64,000 bases of DNA from Intrasporangium calvum DSM 43043 (GCF_000184685.1 NC_014830.1:2604001-2668000); one strand, 5' to 3'; numbered from the stretch's first letter, positions 28,897 to 39,075 are shown. A program made the numbers and translations. Notes: generated by a model not told the origin, from the letters alone.

Positions 28897-29185
28897 GGCA
28901 ATCATTCCTTCTTCGCAAGTCGAACGTGGGTGAGTTTCAGGGCTCGAGCCCGGGTGGGCGAACCGTCAGCCGGAGGGAACGCGGGATCGCCGCGGCGAGG
29001 TAGCTGACTACTGGAACTCGCCGCGGCCGGCAATGAGTACGACCTGCCGCGTCATGTCAAATACGGTACGCGCGCCTACCCGGAGGTACAGGGGGTTTCC
29101 AGAAAATGAGACGCCGTGCCCGGGATGTGAGGAAAAGATCTTCACGATGTGACCGACCTCACCGAATCAGGTTCGTCCAGAAGGC
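28897..29185. other. intergenic stretch upstream of the small gene
   Basis: 289 bases without a gene. On the minus strand TTGACA (29060-29055) is followed 15 bases later by TACTCA, a weak candidate promoter for the small gene. I see nothing else in it. Confidence 0.3.
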
Positions 29186-29242
29186 CGTATGCCGCTGGGC
29201 TGGGACGGCGCCCAGCGCGCGGTCCCAGCCCAGCGGCATACG
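29186..29242 (-). repeat. inverted pair of the dispersed motif, serA terminator
   Basis: Two copies of CGTATGCCGCTGGGCT face each other (29186-29201 and 29227-29242) within a perfect 22-bp stem (29185-29206 and 29222-29243) with a 15-base loop. It starts 12 bases after the serA stop, where a terminator is expected. Confidence 0.85.
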
Positions 29243-29253
29243 GAAAGTGGCAG

Positions 29254-30837
29254 TCAGTCCTGCAGGTTTACGACGGTGAACGTCTTCGCGTCGACCGCGG
29301 CAGCGATCTCCGCAGCCAGCTGCGATGACACCGCGCTGTCCACGTTGAGCACCCCGATGGCCTGGTCGGCCGCACGGGACACCTGCATGCCGCCGATGTT
29401 GACGCCGGAGTCGCCGAGGATCCGGCCGACGGCGCCGATGATGCCGGGGCGGTCGGAGTACTCGAAGATCAGCATGTGGTCCGAGAGGGGGACCTCGAGG
29501 TCGTAGCCGTTGATGCCGACGAGCTTCTCGACCATCTTCGGTCCAGTCAGCGTGCCGGAGACGCTGACGATCGAGCCGTCGCTCAACGTGCCACGCAGCG
29601 TCGTGACGTTGCGGAAGTCGCCCGCGGCCGCGTCGGTGACCAGTCGGACCTGGCAGTCCCGCTGCTCGGCCAGCACCGGGGCGTTGACGTAGGTCACCGG
29701 GTCCTCGACGACGTCGGTGAACAGGCCCTTGAGCGCGACCAGCTTCCAGACGCTGACGTCGTGCTCGGTGATCTCACCCCGGACCTCGACGTCGAGCTGT
29801 GCCGGAACCGCCCCCGCGACGGCAGTGAAGATCCGGCCGAGCTTCTCGACGAGCGGAATGCCCGGGCGGACCTCCTCGGCGATGTAGCCGCTCGACACGT
29901 TGACTGCGTCGGGAACGAGCTCGCCGGAAAGGGCCAGCCGGACCGACTTGGCCACCGAGATGCCGGCCTTCTCCTGCGCCTCCTCGGTGGACGCACCGAG
30001 GTGCGGGGTCACGACCACCGACTCGTGCTCGAAGAGGGGGGACTCGGTGGTGGGCTCGGTGGCGAACACGTCGATGCCGGCACCGGCCACTCGGCCCTCG
30101 GCCACCGCCCGGGCCAGGGCTGCCTCGTCGACGATGCCGCCGCGGGCCGCATTGATGACGCGCACCGACGGCTTCACCTTGGAGAGTGCGTCCTCGCCGA
30201 TGAGCCCGATCGTCTCGGGGGTCTTCGGCAGGTGCACCGTGATGAAGTCGGACTGGGCGAGCAGCTCGTCGAGGCTGACGAGCTGCGCACCGACGAGACC
30301 GGCCTTGGCCGGGGACGCGTAGGGGTCGTAGGCGATGACCTTCATCCCGAACCCCTTGAGGCGCTCTGCGACGAGCGCGCCGATCCGACCGAGGCCCACC
30401 ACACCGACCGTCTTGTCCAACAGCTCGACACCCGAGTACTTGCTCCGCTTCCAGGCGCCCCCCTTGAGCGCCTGGTTGGCCGGCGCGATGTTGCGCGCCG
30501 TGGCCAGCAGGAGAGCGATGGCGAGCTCCGCGGCGGAGGTGATGTTGGAGGTCGGTGCGTTGACGACCATGACGCCCGCCTGCGTCGCTGCCTGGACGTC
30601 GACGTTGTCGAGACCGACACCCGCGCGTGCGATGACCTTGAGGCGCCGGCCTGCCGCGATCGCCTCACCGTCCATCTTCGTGGCCGAGCGGATCAGGACC
30701 GCGTCGACGTCGGCGAGAGCAGGGAGGAGCTCGTCACGGTTGGCTCCGTCGCAGGTACGGACCTCGAAGTCGGGGCCGAGGGCCTCGATCGTTGCGGGTG
30801 ACAGCTCTTCGGCGATGAGCACAACGGGCTTGGTCAC
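29254..30837 (-). CDS. serA: D-3-phosphoglycerate dehydrogenase
   Basis: First enzyme of serine synthesis, NAD-dependent, 527 residues. The GTG at 30837 (VTKPVVLIAEEL) has GAAAGGA upstream and gives the normal length; the longer open frame is unsupported. Domains: substrate and NAD-binding domains (VGLGRIGALVAERLKGFG, NAARGGIVDE, HLGASTEEAQEKAG), an allosteric intervening domain (about 315-450) and a C-terminal ACT domain (LIFEYSDRPGIIGAVGRIL), the long form typical of actinobacteria. Serine feedback through the ACT domain is expected. It is transcribed after the DyP/PCuAC group. Confidence 0.95.
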   Translation of the reverse strand: MTKPVVLIAEELSPATIEALGPDFEVRTCDGANRDELLPALADVDAVLIRSATKMDGEAIAAGRRLKVIARAGVGLDNVDVQAATQAGVMVVNAPTSNITSAAELAIALLLATARNIAPANQALKGGAWKRSKYSGVELLDKTVGVVGLGRIGALVAERLKGFGMKVIAYDPYASPAKAGLVGAQLVSLDELLAQSDFITVHLPKTPETIGLIGEDALSKVKPSVRVINAARGGIVDEAALARAVAEGRVAGAGIDVFATEPTTESPLFEHESVVVTPHLGASTEEAQEKAGISVAKSVRLALSGELVPDAVNVSSGYIAEEVRPGIPLVEKLGRIFTAVAGAVPAQLDVEVRGEITEHDVSVWKLVALKGLFTDVVEDPVTYVNAPVLAEQRDCQVRLVTDAAAGDFRNVTTLRGTLSDGSIVSVSGTLTGPKMVEKLVGINGYDLEVPLSDHMLIFEYSDRPGIIGAVGRILGDSGVNIGGMQVSRAADQAIGVLNVDSAVSSQLAAEIAAAVDAKTFTVVNLQD

Positions 30838-30914
30838 AAGGGATCCTTTCGGGGCGGGTGCGCGGCCCGAGGACGTACGCGGGCCGGTCAGCGGCACCGC
30901 GATGTGCCGGGGGC

Positions 30915-30945
30915 AGTCTAGGCGCAGGCAACGCTCGAGGTCATC
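30915..30945 (-). promoter_or_regulatory. possible serA promoter
   Basis: Minus strand: ATGACC (30944-30939) and TAGACT (30920-30915) with an 18-base spacer, about 80 bases before the serA GTG. The -10 box is good and the -35 box poor. Confidence 0.35.
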
Positions 30946-31085
30946 AGTTGTAACCAGCATGTGAACGCAATCGGCTCACGGGTGACCCGTATCACGTGCT
31001 GGACCACCCGTCCGGATGCCGGACGGATGAGGGTGCGAGGCGAACTGAGGCGCCCCGCGTTGGACGACGGACACCCCGGCTGCCC

Positions 31086-31182
31086 CTACGTCACTGACCC
31101 CCCTCGCGAGTCAGTGGGTACCACTGACCCCCCTCGCGAGTCAGTGGGTACCACTGACTCTCTGTGCGGGTCAGTGACGTAG
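31086..31182. repeat. three tandem CACTGAC/GTCAGTG palindromes
   Basis: Two identical 30-bp units (31092-31121, 31122-31151) and a diverged third (31152-31181). Each begins CACTGAC and contains GTCAGTG, so each can form a hairpin. The outermost sequences CTACGTCACTGAC and GTCAGTGACGTAG are also inverse of each other. Most of 30946-31337 is otherwise empty. It lies after the DyP gene on the minus strand. Confidence 0.85.
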
Positions 31183-31337
31183 GCGGTCAGGTAGGTCCTG
31201 CGGGCGCCGTGAGCGGACGCCGCCAGGCTGGATGCGCTGGGGACGCGGTTCTCCCGGGAACGCACGGAACTCGCGGAAGAGGGCACCACCGATCGGAACC
31301 GGGCCCGAGGGTTGGTGGCCCGGCCCCGGGGACAGGG

Positions 31338-32597
31338 TCAGTCGAGCAAGGCCGCGCCGAGGTCCTCGCCCGCCTGAGCGCCCGGCAGGACGGCGTAGAC
31401 GCCGCTGCTCAGCGGTGTCGTCCAGATGTTCAACAGGTCGGCCTCGGCCAGTCGCTGCTGGATCGGGACGAACTGGCGCACGGGGTCGGCCTGGAACGAG
31501 ACGAAGACCAGTCCGCAGTTGGAGCGCTGCCCCGGGGCCGGCGGATCGTCATAGGAGTAGGGGGCGCGCAGGATCCGCTCATGGGGCTCCGTCGCCATCG
31601 CCCGGCGCACGTGCGAGACCGGGTCGATGACCGGGAAGCCGAGATCGTCCGTCGCGGCGAGATCCGGTAGGTCCGCCTCGACCCGTCCGGTGAGGGGCGC
31701 CCCCGAGCCGAGTCGCCTGCCGACGGCGTGCTCGCGCCCGGCACGGTCGATCTGGTCCCAGGTGTCGAGGTTCATCGCGATGCGCCGGATGACGAGGGAG
31801 GTGCCGCCGGCCAGCCCCTTCGGGGCTGGGGTCCCCGCAGCCTCGGCACCGTCGCCCCCGGTCGCCGGATCGGCGCCGAGCCAGACCAGGCGGTCGTCGC
31901 TGCCGTCCGTCGCCGGCTGGACCGTTCCGTCGACCTGGCCGAAGAGGTTGCGAAACGGCATCCCCGGTCGCGCGTCCGTGAGTGGCTCACGGAAGCCCCG
32001 CTGGACCCACCGCTGGACGGCGAGCGGTTCGGCCCCCACGACGAGCCGGCGCGCGGCGTGGGCGACCGAGACCGGCGAGTCGGCGCGGATCTGCAGCAGC
32101 ACGTCGGTCTGGGGCCAGTCCCGGTTGAGCCGGTCGACCGCAAAGGCGGGCAACGGCGCCAGCCAGGACGGGCGCACCGCGTCCAGCCCTGCCGCAGCGT
32201 AGAAGCCGGGCCCGACCGCGACCGTGACGCTGAGACGCGACGGCACCGCGGCGAGCTCCGGCTCGAGGTCCGTCAGCGGTCCCCGGGCCGCCATGAGCCG
32301 CTCGATGTCGTCGGTCCACACCCGCATGAGCCGGCGACACGTCAGCCTGGTCGCCCCCTCAGGAAGGTCGAGCCCGACGAAGGCCGCGAACGGCTGCGGC
32401 GCATCGACCACGCCGGACTGGCGGCTCCCGCGGAACGGCAGGACGGCAGGCCGTACCGCTGTGGGGGCCGCCGCCCGCGACCCCACGCCGGCCCGGTTCG
32501 CCTCCACCGCGAGATGGGTCGCGGCAACGGCTGCGGCACCGGCACCCCCGGCGAGCAGCCCGGTGCGCAGCACGGCCCGCCGGTCGAGGCCCTCCAT
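31338..32597 (-). CDS. TAT-exported DyP-type peroxidase (EfeB-like)
   Basis: Haem peroxidase of 419 residues. It begins with a twin-arginine signal (LDRRAVLRTGLLAGGAGAAAVAA). Visible: VDAPQPFAAFVGLDL near residue 60, the family motif GxxDG in FGQVDGT, and VSHVRRA with a candidate proximal histidine. The exported, folded form would act outside the membrane on peroxide and perhaps on haem or iron. Its ATG overlaps the stop of the PCuAC lipoprotein (TGATG), so the two are coupled. EfeB normally sits with EfeU and EfeO; neither is here. A PCuAC protein and a membrane protein take their place. Confidence 0.88.
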   Translation of the reverse strand: MEGLDRRAVLRTGLLAGGAGAAAVAATHLAVEANRAGVGSRAAAPTAVRPAVLPFRGSRQSGVVDAPQPFAAFVGLDLPEGATRLTCRRLMRVWTDDIERLMAARGPLTDLEPELAAVPSRLSVTVAVGPGFYAAAGLDAVRPSWLAPLPAFAVDRLNRDWPQTDVLLQIRADSPVSVAHAARRLVVGAEPLAVQRWVQRGFREPLTDARPGMPFRNLFGQVDGTVQPATDGSDDRLVWLGADPATGGDGAEAAGTPAPKGLAGGTSLVIRRIAMNLDTWDQIDRAGREHAVGRRLGSGAPLTGRVEADLPDLAATDDLGFPVIDPVSHVRRAMATEPHERILRAPYSYDDPPAPGQRSNCGLVFVSFQADPVRQFVPIQQRLAEADLLNIWTTPLSSGVYAVLPGAQAGEDLGAALLD

Positions 32598-33199
32598 CAG
32601 TCGCCCTCTGGGACGTACGTCTCCTCGGCGCCCGCGAACGTCCTGACCGGCACGGTCCACGCGAGCTCGTCACCACGGCTCGTGACCATGACCAGCACGA
32701 CGTCGTCGCCGTTGACGAGGGGCCCGGTGAGCCCGAGGAGCATCAGGTGGTCACCCCCGGGCGCGAGGTCGACGGACTCGCCGGCCGGCACGCTCAGGCC
32801 GCCCTTCTTCTGCATCATCGTCATCGAGCCGTCGGCCTGTTTGGCCATGGTGTGCACCTGCACCTCGCCGGCCGAGGGACTGGTGCCCCCGGTGATGGTG
32901 AGGTCCTGGTCCGAGCGGTTCGTGACGGTCCCGAAGACCGCGGTCATCCCGGAGCCGGCCTTGGCCCAGCCGGACTCGAGCGTCACGGTCCCCGCCGGCG
33001 CGTCGTTCGACGGACGGGCCGACGGGACCGCGGCGGGGGTCGCGGCACCGGCCGTCGGATCCGAGGACGACGTGCCCGGGTCGGCGGCCGTGCCGCACGC
33101 CGCGAGGCTCAACATGGCGGCAAGCGTGAGTGCAGCTGCGAGACGGCGCGGTGCCGGGTGGGCGCACCGGGAGGTGGTGAGGGTGGAGCAGGGGGTCAT
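32597..33199 (-). CDS. PCuAC-domain copper-chaperone lipoprotein
   Basis: Secreted lipoprotein of 200 residues with a lipobox in MLSLAACG. After a Ser/Pro/Ala linker comes a PCuAC domain that binds copper outside the cell: VQVHTM, MTMMQ and GDHLMLLGL supply the His/Met ligands in the family order. Such proteins deliver copper to cytochrome oxidase or store it. The ATG at 33199 follows AAGGACCCCTC. It is coupled to the DyP peroxidase downstream and lies 103 bases after a small membrane protein, so the three probably work together at the cell surface. Confidence 0.85.
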   Translation of the reverse strand: MTPCSTLTTSRCAHPAPRRLAAALTLAAMLSLAACGTAADPGTSSSDPTAGAATPAAVPSARPSNDAPAGTVTLESGWAKAGSGMTAVFGTVTNRSDQDLTITGGTSPSAGEVQVHTMAKQADGSMTMMQKKGGLSVPAGESVDLAPGGDHLMLLGLTGPLVNGDDVVLVMVTSRGDELAWTVPVRTFAGAEETYVPEGD

Positions 33200-33302
33200 G
33201 AGGGGTCCTTCGGAGTCGGCGGATCGGGCAGGCATGACCGCGACGCAGCGCCCCGGGCGCACACGTCGACCGTCCTTCGACGCGGATGCGTGAGGACTCA
33301 GG

Positions 33303-33899
33303 TCAGGCCGGCACCGGTGGCCCGCGGCCCGGGACGACCGCCACGTCGAGGTCGCGCAGCCAGCCCCGCAGCAGGAAGGTGACCGCGCCGGAACCCTCGA
33401 CGGCAGGAGGAGCAAGCCTCGGCAGGACCGGCACCGCGAGGTCGACGACCCGCCACAGCGCGGTCTCGCCCCGAGCGAGCACGAAGGACAGGACGAGGGC
33501 TGCCCCGAGGTGCGCCACCGTCATCGTGGACAGGCTCACCTGGCCGCCCGTCGTCGCGACGGATCCACTGCAGTCGAGCAGCAGGTGACCGTGGTGCACC
33601 GAAGCCGTCGTGCAACCTGGCCCGCCGGAAGCGCCGGCGACGGCAGTCCCGACATAGGCGAGCACGGCGTGCCCGGCGAGCTGGCCCCCGGCGAGCGTCG
33701 GGAACAGGTGCCGCACACCGCGCTGCCGCCCCGACCCGAGCAGGGCGACCGGCCAGGTGAGCACGGCGAGCGCAGCCACGCCGAGCGGGTGGACCATGCC
33801 GCCACCCGCGACGTGCCCGGCCAGGGTGAGTGAGGTCGCGACGGCGAGGAAGACGAGCGCACGCAGCGCGCGCATCGCTCCCCGGCCGGGCTCCAGCAT
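33303..33899 (-). CDS. small integral membrane protein next to PCuAC/DyP
   Basis: I do not recognise a family. The product has 198 residues from the ATG at 33899, or 190 from a second ATG at 33875, which has GGGGAG upstream. Four hydrophobic segments are visible (FLAVATSLTLAGHVA, PLGVAALAVLTWPVALLG, AGHAVLAYVGTAVAGA, VAHLGAALVLSFVLA), with a His-containing loop ASVHHGHLLLD between the third and fourth. It ends with an Arg-rich cytoplasmic-type tail. As the first gene of the group with the PCuAC lipoprotein and the DyP peroxidase, a role in copper handling is possible but unproven. Confidence 0.6.
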   Translation of the reverse strand: MLEPGRGAMRALRALVFLAVATSLTLAGHVAGGGMVHPLGVAALAVLTWPVALLGSGRQRGVRHLFPTLAGGQLAGHAVLAYVGTAVAGASGGPGCTTASVHHGHLLLDCSGSVATTGGQVSLSTMTVAHLGAALVLSFVLARGETALWRVVDLAVPVLPRLAPPAVEGSGAVTFLLRGWLRDLDVAVVPGRGPPVPA

Positions 33900-34027
33900 G
33901 CCCCCGATCCTACGAGGTGGGAGCGTGGACTCCCCCGTCCGCCCGGGAAGCCGGCCCCCCGGCCCAGCCACCCGGTCATCGGCGGGCAGAGCCAGCCCGG
34001 ACGCGACGAAGGGCATGCCGCGGACCG

Positions 34028-34042
34028 AGCCCAGCGGCATAC
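34028..34042 (-). repeat. dispersed motif copy, reverse orientation
   Basis: AGCCCAGCGGCATAC between ilvC and the membrane-protein gene, 31 bases after the ilvC stop on the minus strand. Confidence 0.85.
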
Positions 34043-34072
34043 CCTCCATGTCGTGCCCGGCCGAAGCGGCCC

Positions 34073-35137
<1,065 letters not shown>

Positions 35138-35156
35138 TCAGGGACAAGCATGGGGC

Positions 35157-35172
35157 CGTATGCCGCTGGGCT
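35157..35172 (+). repeat. dispersed motif copy CGTATGCCGCTGGGCT
   Basis: Exact copy in the ilvH-ilvC gap. Confidence 0.9.
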
Positions 35173-35211
35173 CGCTCGGCGTCCACGCCCGGCCGGCGCG
35201 GCCGCTGGGTG

Positions 35212-35724
35212 TCAGGCGCTCCGCAGTGAGCGGTCGGTGATCGACCGCCCGCCACGTCCGACCGCGACCATGCCGGACTGGACGAGCTCCTTGATGCCGA
35301 ACGGCTCGAGGACCTCGAGCAGGGCCTTGAGCTTGTCGGTCGTGCCGGTGGCCTCGATGACGACCGCATCGGTGGTCACGTCGACGACCTTGGCCTTGAA
35401 GAGCTGGATCGTGTCGATGACCTGGCTGCGGGTCGCGGGGTCCGCCCGGACCTTGACGAGAAGGATCTCACGCTGCACCGACGAGGCCGGGTCGAGCTCG
35501 ACGACCTTGAGGACCTCGATGAGCTTGTTGAGCTGCTTGGTCACCTGCTCGAGGACGCTGCCCTGGACCTCGACGACCACGGTCATCCGCGAGATCTCGG
35601 GGATCTCGGTGGGACCGACGGCGAGCGAGTCGATGTTGAAACCGCGACGGGAGAACAGGGCCGCGACGCGGGTCAGGACGCCGGGCTTGTTCTCGACGAG
35701 CACGGACAGGGTGTGCTTGCTCAT
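35212..35724 (-). CDS. ilvH: acetolactate synthase small (regulatory) subunit
   Basis: Regulatory subunit of acetohydroxyacid synthase, 170 residues from the ATG at 35724, which has GGAGGTGG just upstream. It has an N-terminal ACT domain (LSVLVENKPGVLTRVAALFSRRGFNI, split at residue 20, with the Val-binding loop) and a C-terminal ferredoxin-like domain (VIEATGTTDKLKALLEVL). It binds valine and confers feedback inhibition on IlvB. 73 bases after ilvB, with which it forms the enzyme. Confidence 0.95.
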   Translation of the reverse strand: MSKHTLSVLVENKPGVLTRVAALFSRRGFNIDSLAVGPTEIPEISRMTVVVEVQGSVLEQVTKQLNKLIEVLKVVELDPASSVQREILLVKVRADPATRSQVIDTIQLFKAKVVDVTTDAVVIEATGTTDKLKALLEVLEPFGIKELVQSGMVAVGRGGRSITDRSLRSA

Positions 35725-35797
35725 TCCGCCACCTCCATTGCTCGGATCGCGCACCGCTCCGGGCCTCGCTCGTACCTCACTCGTTTCCTCACGGCAC

Positions 35798-37672
35798 TCA
35801 CTCCTCGCGCTCCCAGACTGGCGCCTCGTGGCGGGCGGCCATGATCTTGTCGTTGCTGACTCCGGCGGGGACCATCGGCCACACCATCGCGTCGCGGTGG
35901 ACGACGAAGTCGATGACCACCGGTCGGTCGTTGGTCTCCAGCGCCTGCTTGATCACCGCGTCGACCTCCTCGGTCGTCTCCGCGCGCAGGCCGAGGCAGC
36001 CGTAGGCGTCGGCGAGCTTGACGAAGTCGGGCACCCGCTGCTGCATCGGCTGGAGGTCGGTGTTGGAGTAGCGCTCGTTGTAGAAGAGCGTCTGCCACTG
36101 CCGGACCATGCCGAGCGAGCTGTTGTTGATGATGGCGACCTTGATCGGGATGTTGTTGATGACGCAGGTGGCGAGCTCCTGGTTCGTCATCTGGAAGCAC
36201 CCGTCGCCGTCGATCGCCCACACGGTGCGCTCAGGCTCGGCCACCTTGGCGCCCATGGCCGCCGGGACGGCGTAACCCATGGTCCCGAGGCCCCCGGAGT
36301 TGAGCCAGGCGTTCGGCCGCTCGTACTGGACGAACTGGGCCGCCCACATCTGGTGCTGCCCGACCCCGGCGACGTAGGTGCCCTCCGGGCCGGTCAGCTG
36401 CCCGATCCGCTGGATGACGTACTGCGGGGAGAGGGTGCCGTCCTCGGTGTCGGTCCACCCGAGCGGGTAGGTCTGCTTCCAGCCGGCGACCCGCTCGCGC
36501 CAGGCCGCATAGTCCCAGGCGTCGGACTGCTCGGGGCCGGCGCTGGCCTGGTCGGCGCGGATCTGCTCGATGAGGTCACCGATGACCTCGCCCACGTCAC
36601 CGACGATCGGGACGTCGGCGATCCGGTTCTTGGAGATCTCCGCCGGGTCGATGTCGGCGTGGATGACCTTGGCCTCGGGGGCGAACGTCGACAGCTGGCC
36701 GGTGACGCGGTCGTCGAAGCGGGCGCCCAGGGCGATGATGAGGTCGGACTTCTGCAGGCTCGTGACGGCGGCGACCGTGCCGTGCATCCCCGGCATACCG
36801 AGGTTGAGCGGGTTGCTGTCGGGCACCGTCCCGCGGGCCATGAGCGTCGTCACGACCGGGATCTGGGTCAGCTCGACGAGCTCTCGGAGCCGGTCGCTCG
36901 CGTGGGCGCGGACGACACCGCCACCGACATAGAGCACCGGGCGCTTGGCCGCAGCGATGAACCGCGACGCCTCCCGGATCTGCTTGCTGTGCGGGCGGGT
37001 CACCGGTCGGTAGCCCGGCAGGTCGATCTGCGGCGGCCAGCTGAACGTCGTCATGGCCTGCAGGGCGTCCTTGCTGATGTCGACGAGGACGGGCCCGGGC
37101 CGGCCGGTGCTCGCGACGTGGAAGGCCTCGGCGACGGACTGCGCGATCTTGGCCGGGTCGGTGACGAGGTAGTTGTGCTTCGTGATCGGCATCGTGATGC
37201 CGCGGATGTCGGCCTCCTGGAAGGCGTCGCTGCCGATGCTGGCGCTGGAGACCTGGCCGGTGATCGCGACCATCGGCACCGAGTCCATGTGCGCGTCGGC
37301 GATGGCCGTGACGAGGTTCGTCGCACCCGGACCCGAGGTGGCCATGCAGACCCCGACCCTGCCGGTCGCGGCGGCGTAGCCCTCGGCCGCGTGGCCGGCC
37401 CCCTGCTCGTGGCGGACGAGGATGTGGCGGACCTTGCTCGAGTCGAGCATCGGGTCGTACGCGGGGAGGATCGCACCTCCGGGAATGCCGAAGACCGTGT
37501 CCGCACCGACCGCCTCGAGGGCGAGTACGAGAGCCTGCGCACCGGTGACCTCGATGGCCGGCACGACCGGAGCAACCGTGACGTCGGTGCTCGAGTGGTC
37601 GGCGGGGGGCTTCGGGCGGGCCCGTTGGGCCACGTCCGCGGGCGAAGGCGCCTGCTTCGTGGTTTCGCTCAC
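35798..37672 (-). CDS. ilvB: acetolactate synthase large (catalytic) subunit
   Basis: Thiamine-diphosphate enzyme making acetolactate or acetohydroxybutyrate, the first common step of branched-chain synthesis. 624 residues, GTG start. Visible: [14 protein letters not shown], the glutamate in [14 protein letters not shown] that activates ThDP, GPGATNL, the FAD-binding middle domain and the ThDP motif [18 protein letters not shown]. An extra 35-residue N-terminal extension is normal for actinobacteria. Expression is probably controlled by the leader-peptide attenuator at 37747-37842. Confidence 0.96.
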   Translation of the reverse strand: MSETTKQAPSPADVAQRARPKPPADHSSTDVTVAPVVPAIEVTGAQALVLALEAVGADTVFGIPGGAILPAYDPMLDSSKVRHILVRHEQGAGHAAEGYAAATGRVGVCMATSGPGATNLVTAIADAHMDSVPMVAITGQVSSASIGSDAFQEADIRGITMPITKHNYLVTDPAKIAQSVAEAFHVASTGRPGPVLVDISKDALQAMTTFSWPPQIDLPGYRPVTRPHSKQIREASRFIAAAKRPVLYVGGGVVRAHASDRLRELVELTQIPVVTTLMARGTVPDSNPLNLGMPGMHGTVAAVTSLQKSDLIIALGARFDDRVTGQLSTFAPEAKVIHADIDPAEISKNRIADVPIVGDVGEVIGDLIEQIRADQASAGPEQSDAWDYAAWRERVAGWKQTYPLGWTDTEDGTLSPQYVIQRIGQLTGPEGTYVAGVGQHQMWAAQFVQYERPNAWLNSGGLGTMGYAVPAAMGAKVAEPERTVWAIDGDGCFQMTNQELATCVINNIPIKVAIINNSSLGMVRQWQTLFYNERYSNTDLQPMQQRVPDFVKLADAYGCLGLRAETTEEVDAVIKQALETNDRPVVIDFVVHRDAMVWPMVPAGVSNDKIMAARHEAPVWEREE

Positions 37673-37746
37673 GGTTCTCTCCGGTTCGATCGGCTCGGGT
37701 GCCTGGGGTTTCGGTTCCTGGGGGCGGACCCCCCGTGGGTGGCCAC

Positions 37747-37781
37747 AAAAAAACCCTTCAGTCCTGTGGCGGACGGAAGGG
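37747..37781 (-). terminator. ilvB attenuator terminator
   Basis: Minus strand stem CCCTTC-(C)-GTCC, loop GCCACA, GGAC-(T)-GAAGGG, then seven T. It lies between the leader peptide and the ilvB start. Confidence 0.85.
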
Positions 37782-37815
37782 GAAGCGCGCTGACCGGTGC
37801 TGGCTGGTCGGCGCG

Positions 37816-37842
37816 CTAGGGAAGTACGAGAATTCGGGCCAC
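37816..37842 (-). CDS. ilvB leader peptide
   Basis: GTG-started eight-codon peptide MARILVLP. Its middle is Ile-Leu-Val-Leu coded ATT CTC GTA CTT, three of them codons ending in A or T that are unusual for this GC-rich genome. GTAGGACGGTGGA precedes the start. The terminator hairpin begins 35 bases after its stop. It would stall ribosomes when Ile, Val or Leu tRNAs are uncharged and so prevent termination, as known for ilvB leaders of Corynebacterium. Confidence 0.75.
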   Translation of the reverse strand: MARILVLP

Positions 37843-37990
37843 GCGTCCACCGTCCTACGCGCCCTCTGGGAAGTCAATCGGCCGTGCTCCATGTCTCACC
37901 ATGTGGTGATGTGATCTCACCAACTGTCATGGCCCGGGGGTCCTGGGAAAGTCGGTTGAGCGGGCCCACGCCGGGCCGGACACTGGGGGC

Positions 37991-38977
37991 ATGTTGAGCG
38001 ACGACGAAGCGGGGAGCGAGGGCACGGGCCCCGGAGAGGACGCGGGGAGCACCCCGGCCGCCGGCCCCGACCCGACCGACCGCCTCGGTCTGACCGGCTG
38101 TGACGTGCGGCCGCTCACGTCCGAGGACGCCCGCGCGGTCTTCGAGCTGATGGCGGCCGGCGAGCTCGAGACGATCGGGGTGGTCGCCGTCGAGGAGGGC
38201 GACATCGTCAGCGACTGGCAGCGCCCGAGCTTCGACCTGGCGACCCAGAGCATCGGGGTCTTCGAGACCGGCCGCCTCGTCGGCTACGCGGAGGTGGCGA
38301 TGGGCCGGTGGGCTGACGCGGCGGTCGCGGCCGACCATCGGGGCCGCGGGATCGGGACCGGGCTCGCGCTCTGGACCCAACGCGTGAGCCGACGGGACGG
38401 CACCGGACTGGTCGGCCAGCCGGTGCCCCACGGCTCCCCGGGAGAGCTGTTGCTGCGCTCGCTGGGTTACGAGGAGCTGTGGACCTCGTGGGTGCTGGAG
38501 ATGCCGGAGGGCGCCACGATCGACTCGCAACCCGTTCCGGACGGCTACACGATCCGGCCCGCTGAGGACGAGGCCGACTTCCACGCAGCCCACGTCGTCG
38601 TCGAGGACGCCTTCCTCGAGTGGTCGGTGCGCGAGCGCGGGACGTATGCGGACTTCGCGGCGCAGGTCGTCCTTCGGCCCGGCTTCGAGCCGTGGCAGAT
38701 CCGGCTGATGACCGAGCGGTCGGGCGAGGTCGTGGGCACGTCGATCCTCCAGCTGGGCGAGGACTGCGGTTATGTGAGCCGGCTGGCGGTCCGTCGAGAC
38801 GAGCGGAACCGTGGTCTGGCCCGGGCCCTGCTCGTCGACTCGTTCGCCGTCGCCCGGGAGCGCGGCGCGACCCGGTCCGAGCTGTCCACCGACTCACGCA
38901 CCGGTGCGCTCGGCCTCTACGAGAAGGTCGGCATGCAGGTCACCTCGACGTGGCACCACCTGGCCATCCAGACCTGA
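37991..38977 (+). CDS. tandem GNAT acetyltransferase
   Basis: 328 residues with two GNAT folds. The N-terminal half has DHRGRGIGTGLALW as its acetyl-CoA loop (about residue 118), and the C-terminal half has VSRLAVRRDERNRGLARALLVDSF (split at residue 270), a canonical R/Q-x-x-G-x-G/A-type site, then LGLYEKVGM. The general shape recalls mycothiol synthase MshD-like double GNATs, but no specific residue proves that role, so the substrate is open. Single gene, divergent from ilvB and convergent with ilvD across a perfect palindromic terminator. Confidence 0.8.
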   Translation: MLSDDEAGSEGTGPGEDAGSTPAAGPDPTDRLGLTGCDVRPLTSEDARAVFELMAAGELETIGVVAVEEGDIVSDWQRPSFDLATQSIGVFETGRLVGYAEVAMGRWADAAVAADHRGRGIGTGLALWTQRVSRRDGTGLVGQPVPHGSPGELLLRSLGYEELWTSWVLEMPEGATIDSQPVPDGYTIRPAEDEADFHAAHVVVEDAFLEWSVRERGTYADFAAQVVLRPGFEPWQIRLMTERSGEVVGTSILQLGEDCGYVSRLAVRRDERNRGLARALLVDSFAVARERGATRSELSTDSRTGALGLYEKVGMQVTSTWHHLAIQT

Positions 38978-39001
38978 CCCCGGGCGAAAGAGCCCCACCC
39001 A

Positions 39002-39075
39002 ATCGAAAGAGCAGTTTGTCCGCCTGCTCGTGGCCCGCGGGCCGCGCACGAGCGCGGACAAACTGCTCTTTCGAT
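39002..39075. terminator. bidirectional terminator, GAAAGAGCAGTT palindrome
   Basis: A perfect 21-bp inverted repeat (39002-39022 and 39055-39075, containing ATCGAAAGAGCAGTTTGTCC) with a further GC-rich hairpin in the 32-base centre. It sits between the convergent GNAT and ilvD stops, so it can serve both. Confidence 0.85.

Noticed and set aside
31086-31182. CRISPR array
   Set aside because: The 30-bp units are directly adjacent with no spacers, are palindromic and number only three. No cas gene is present.
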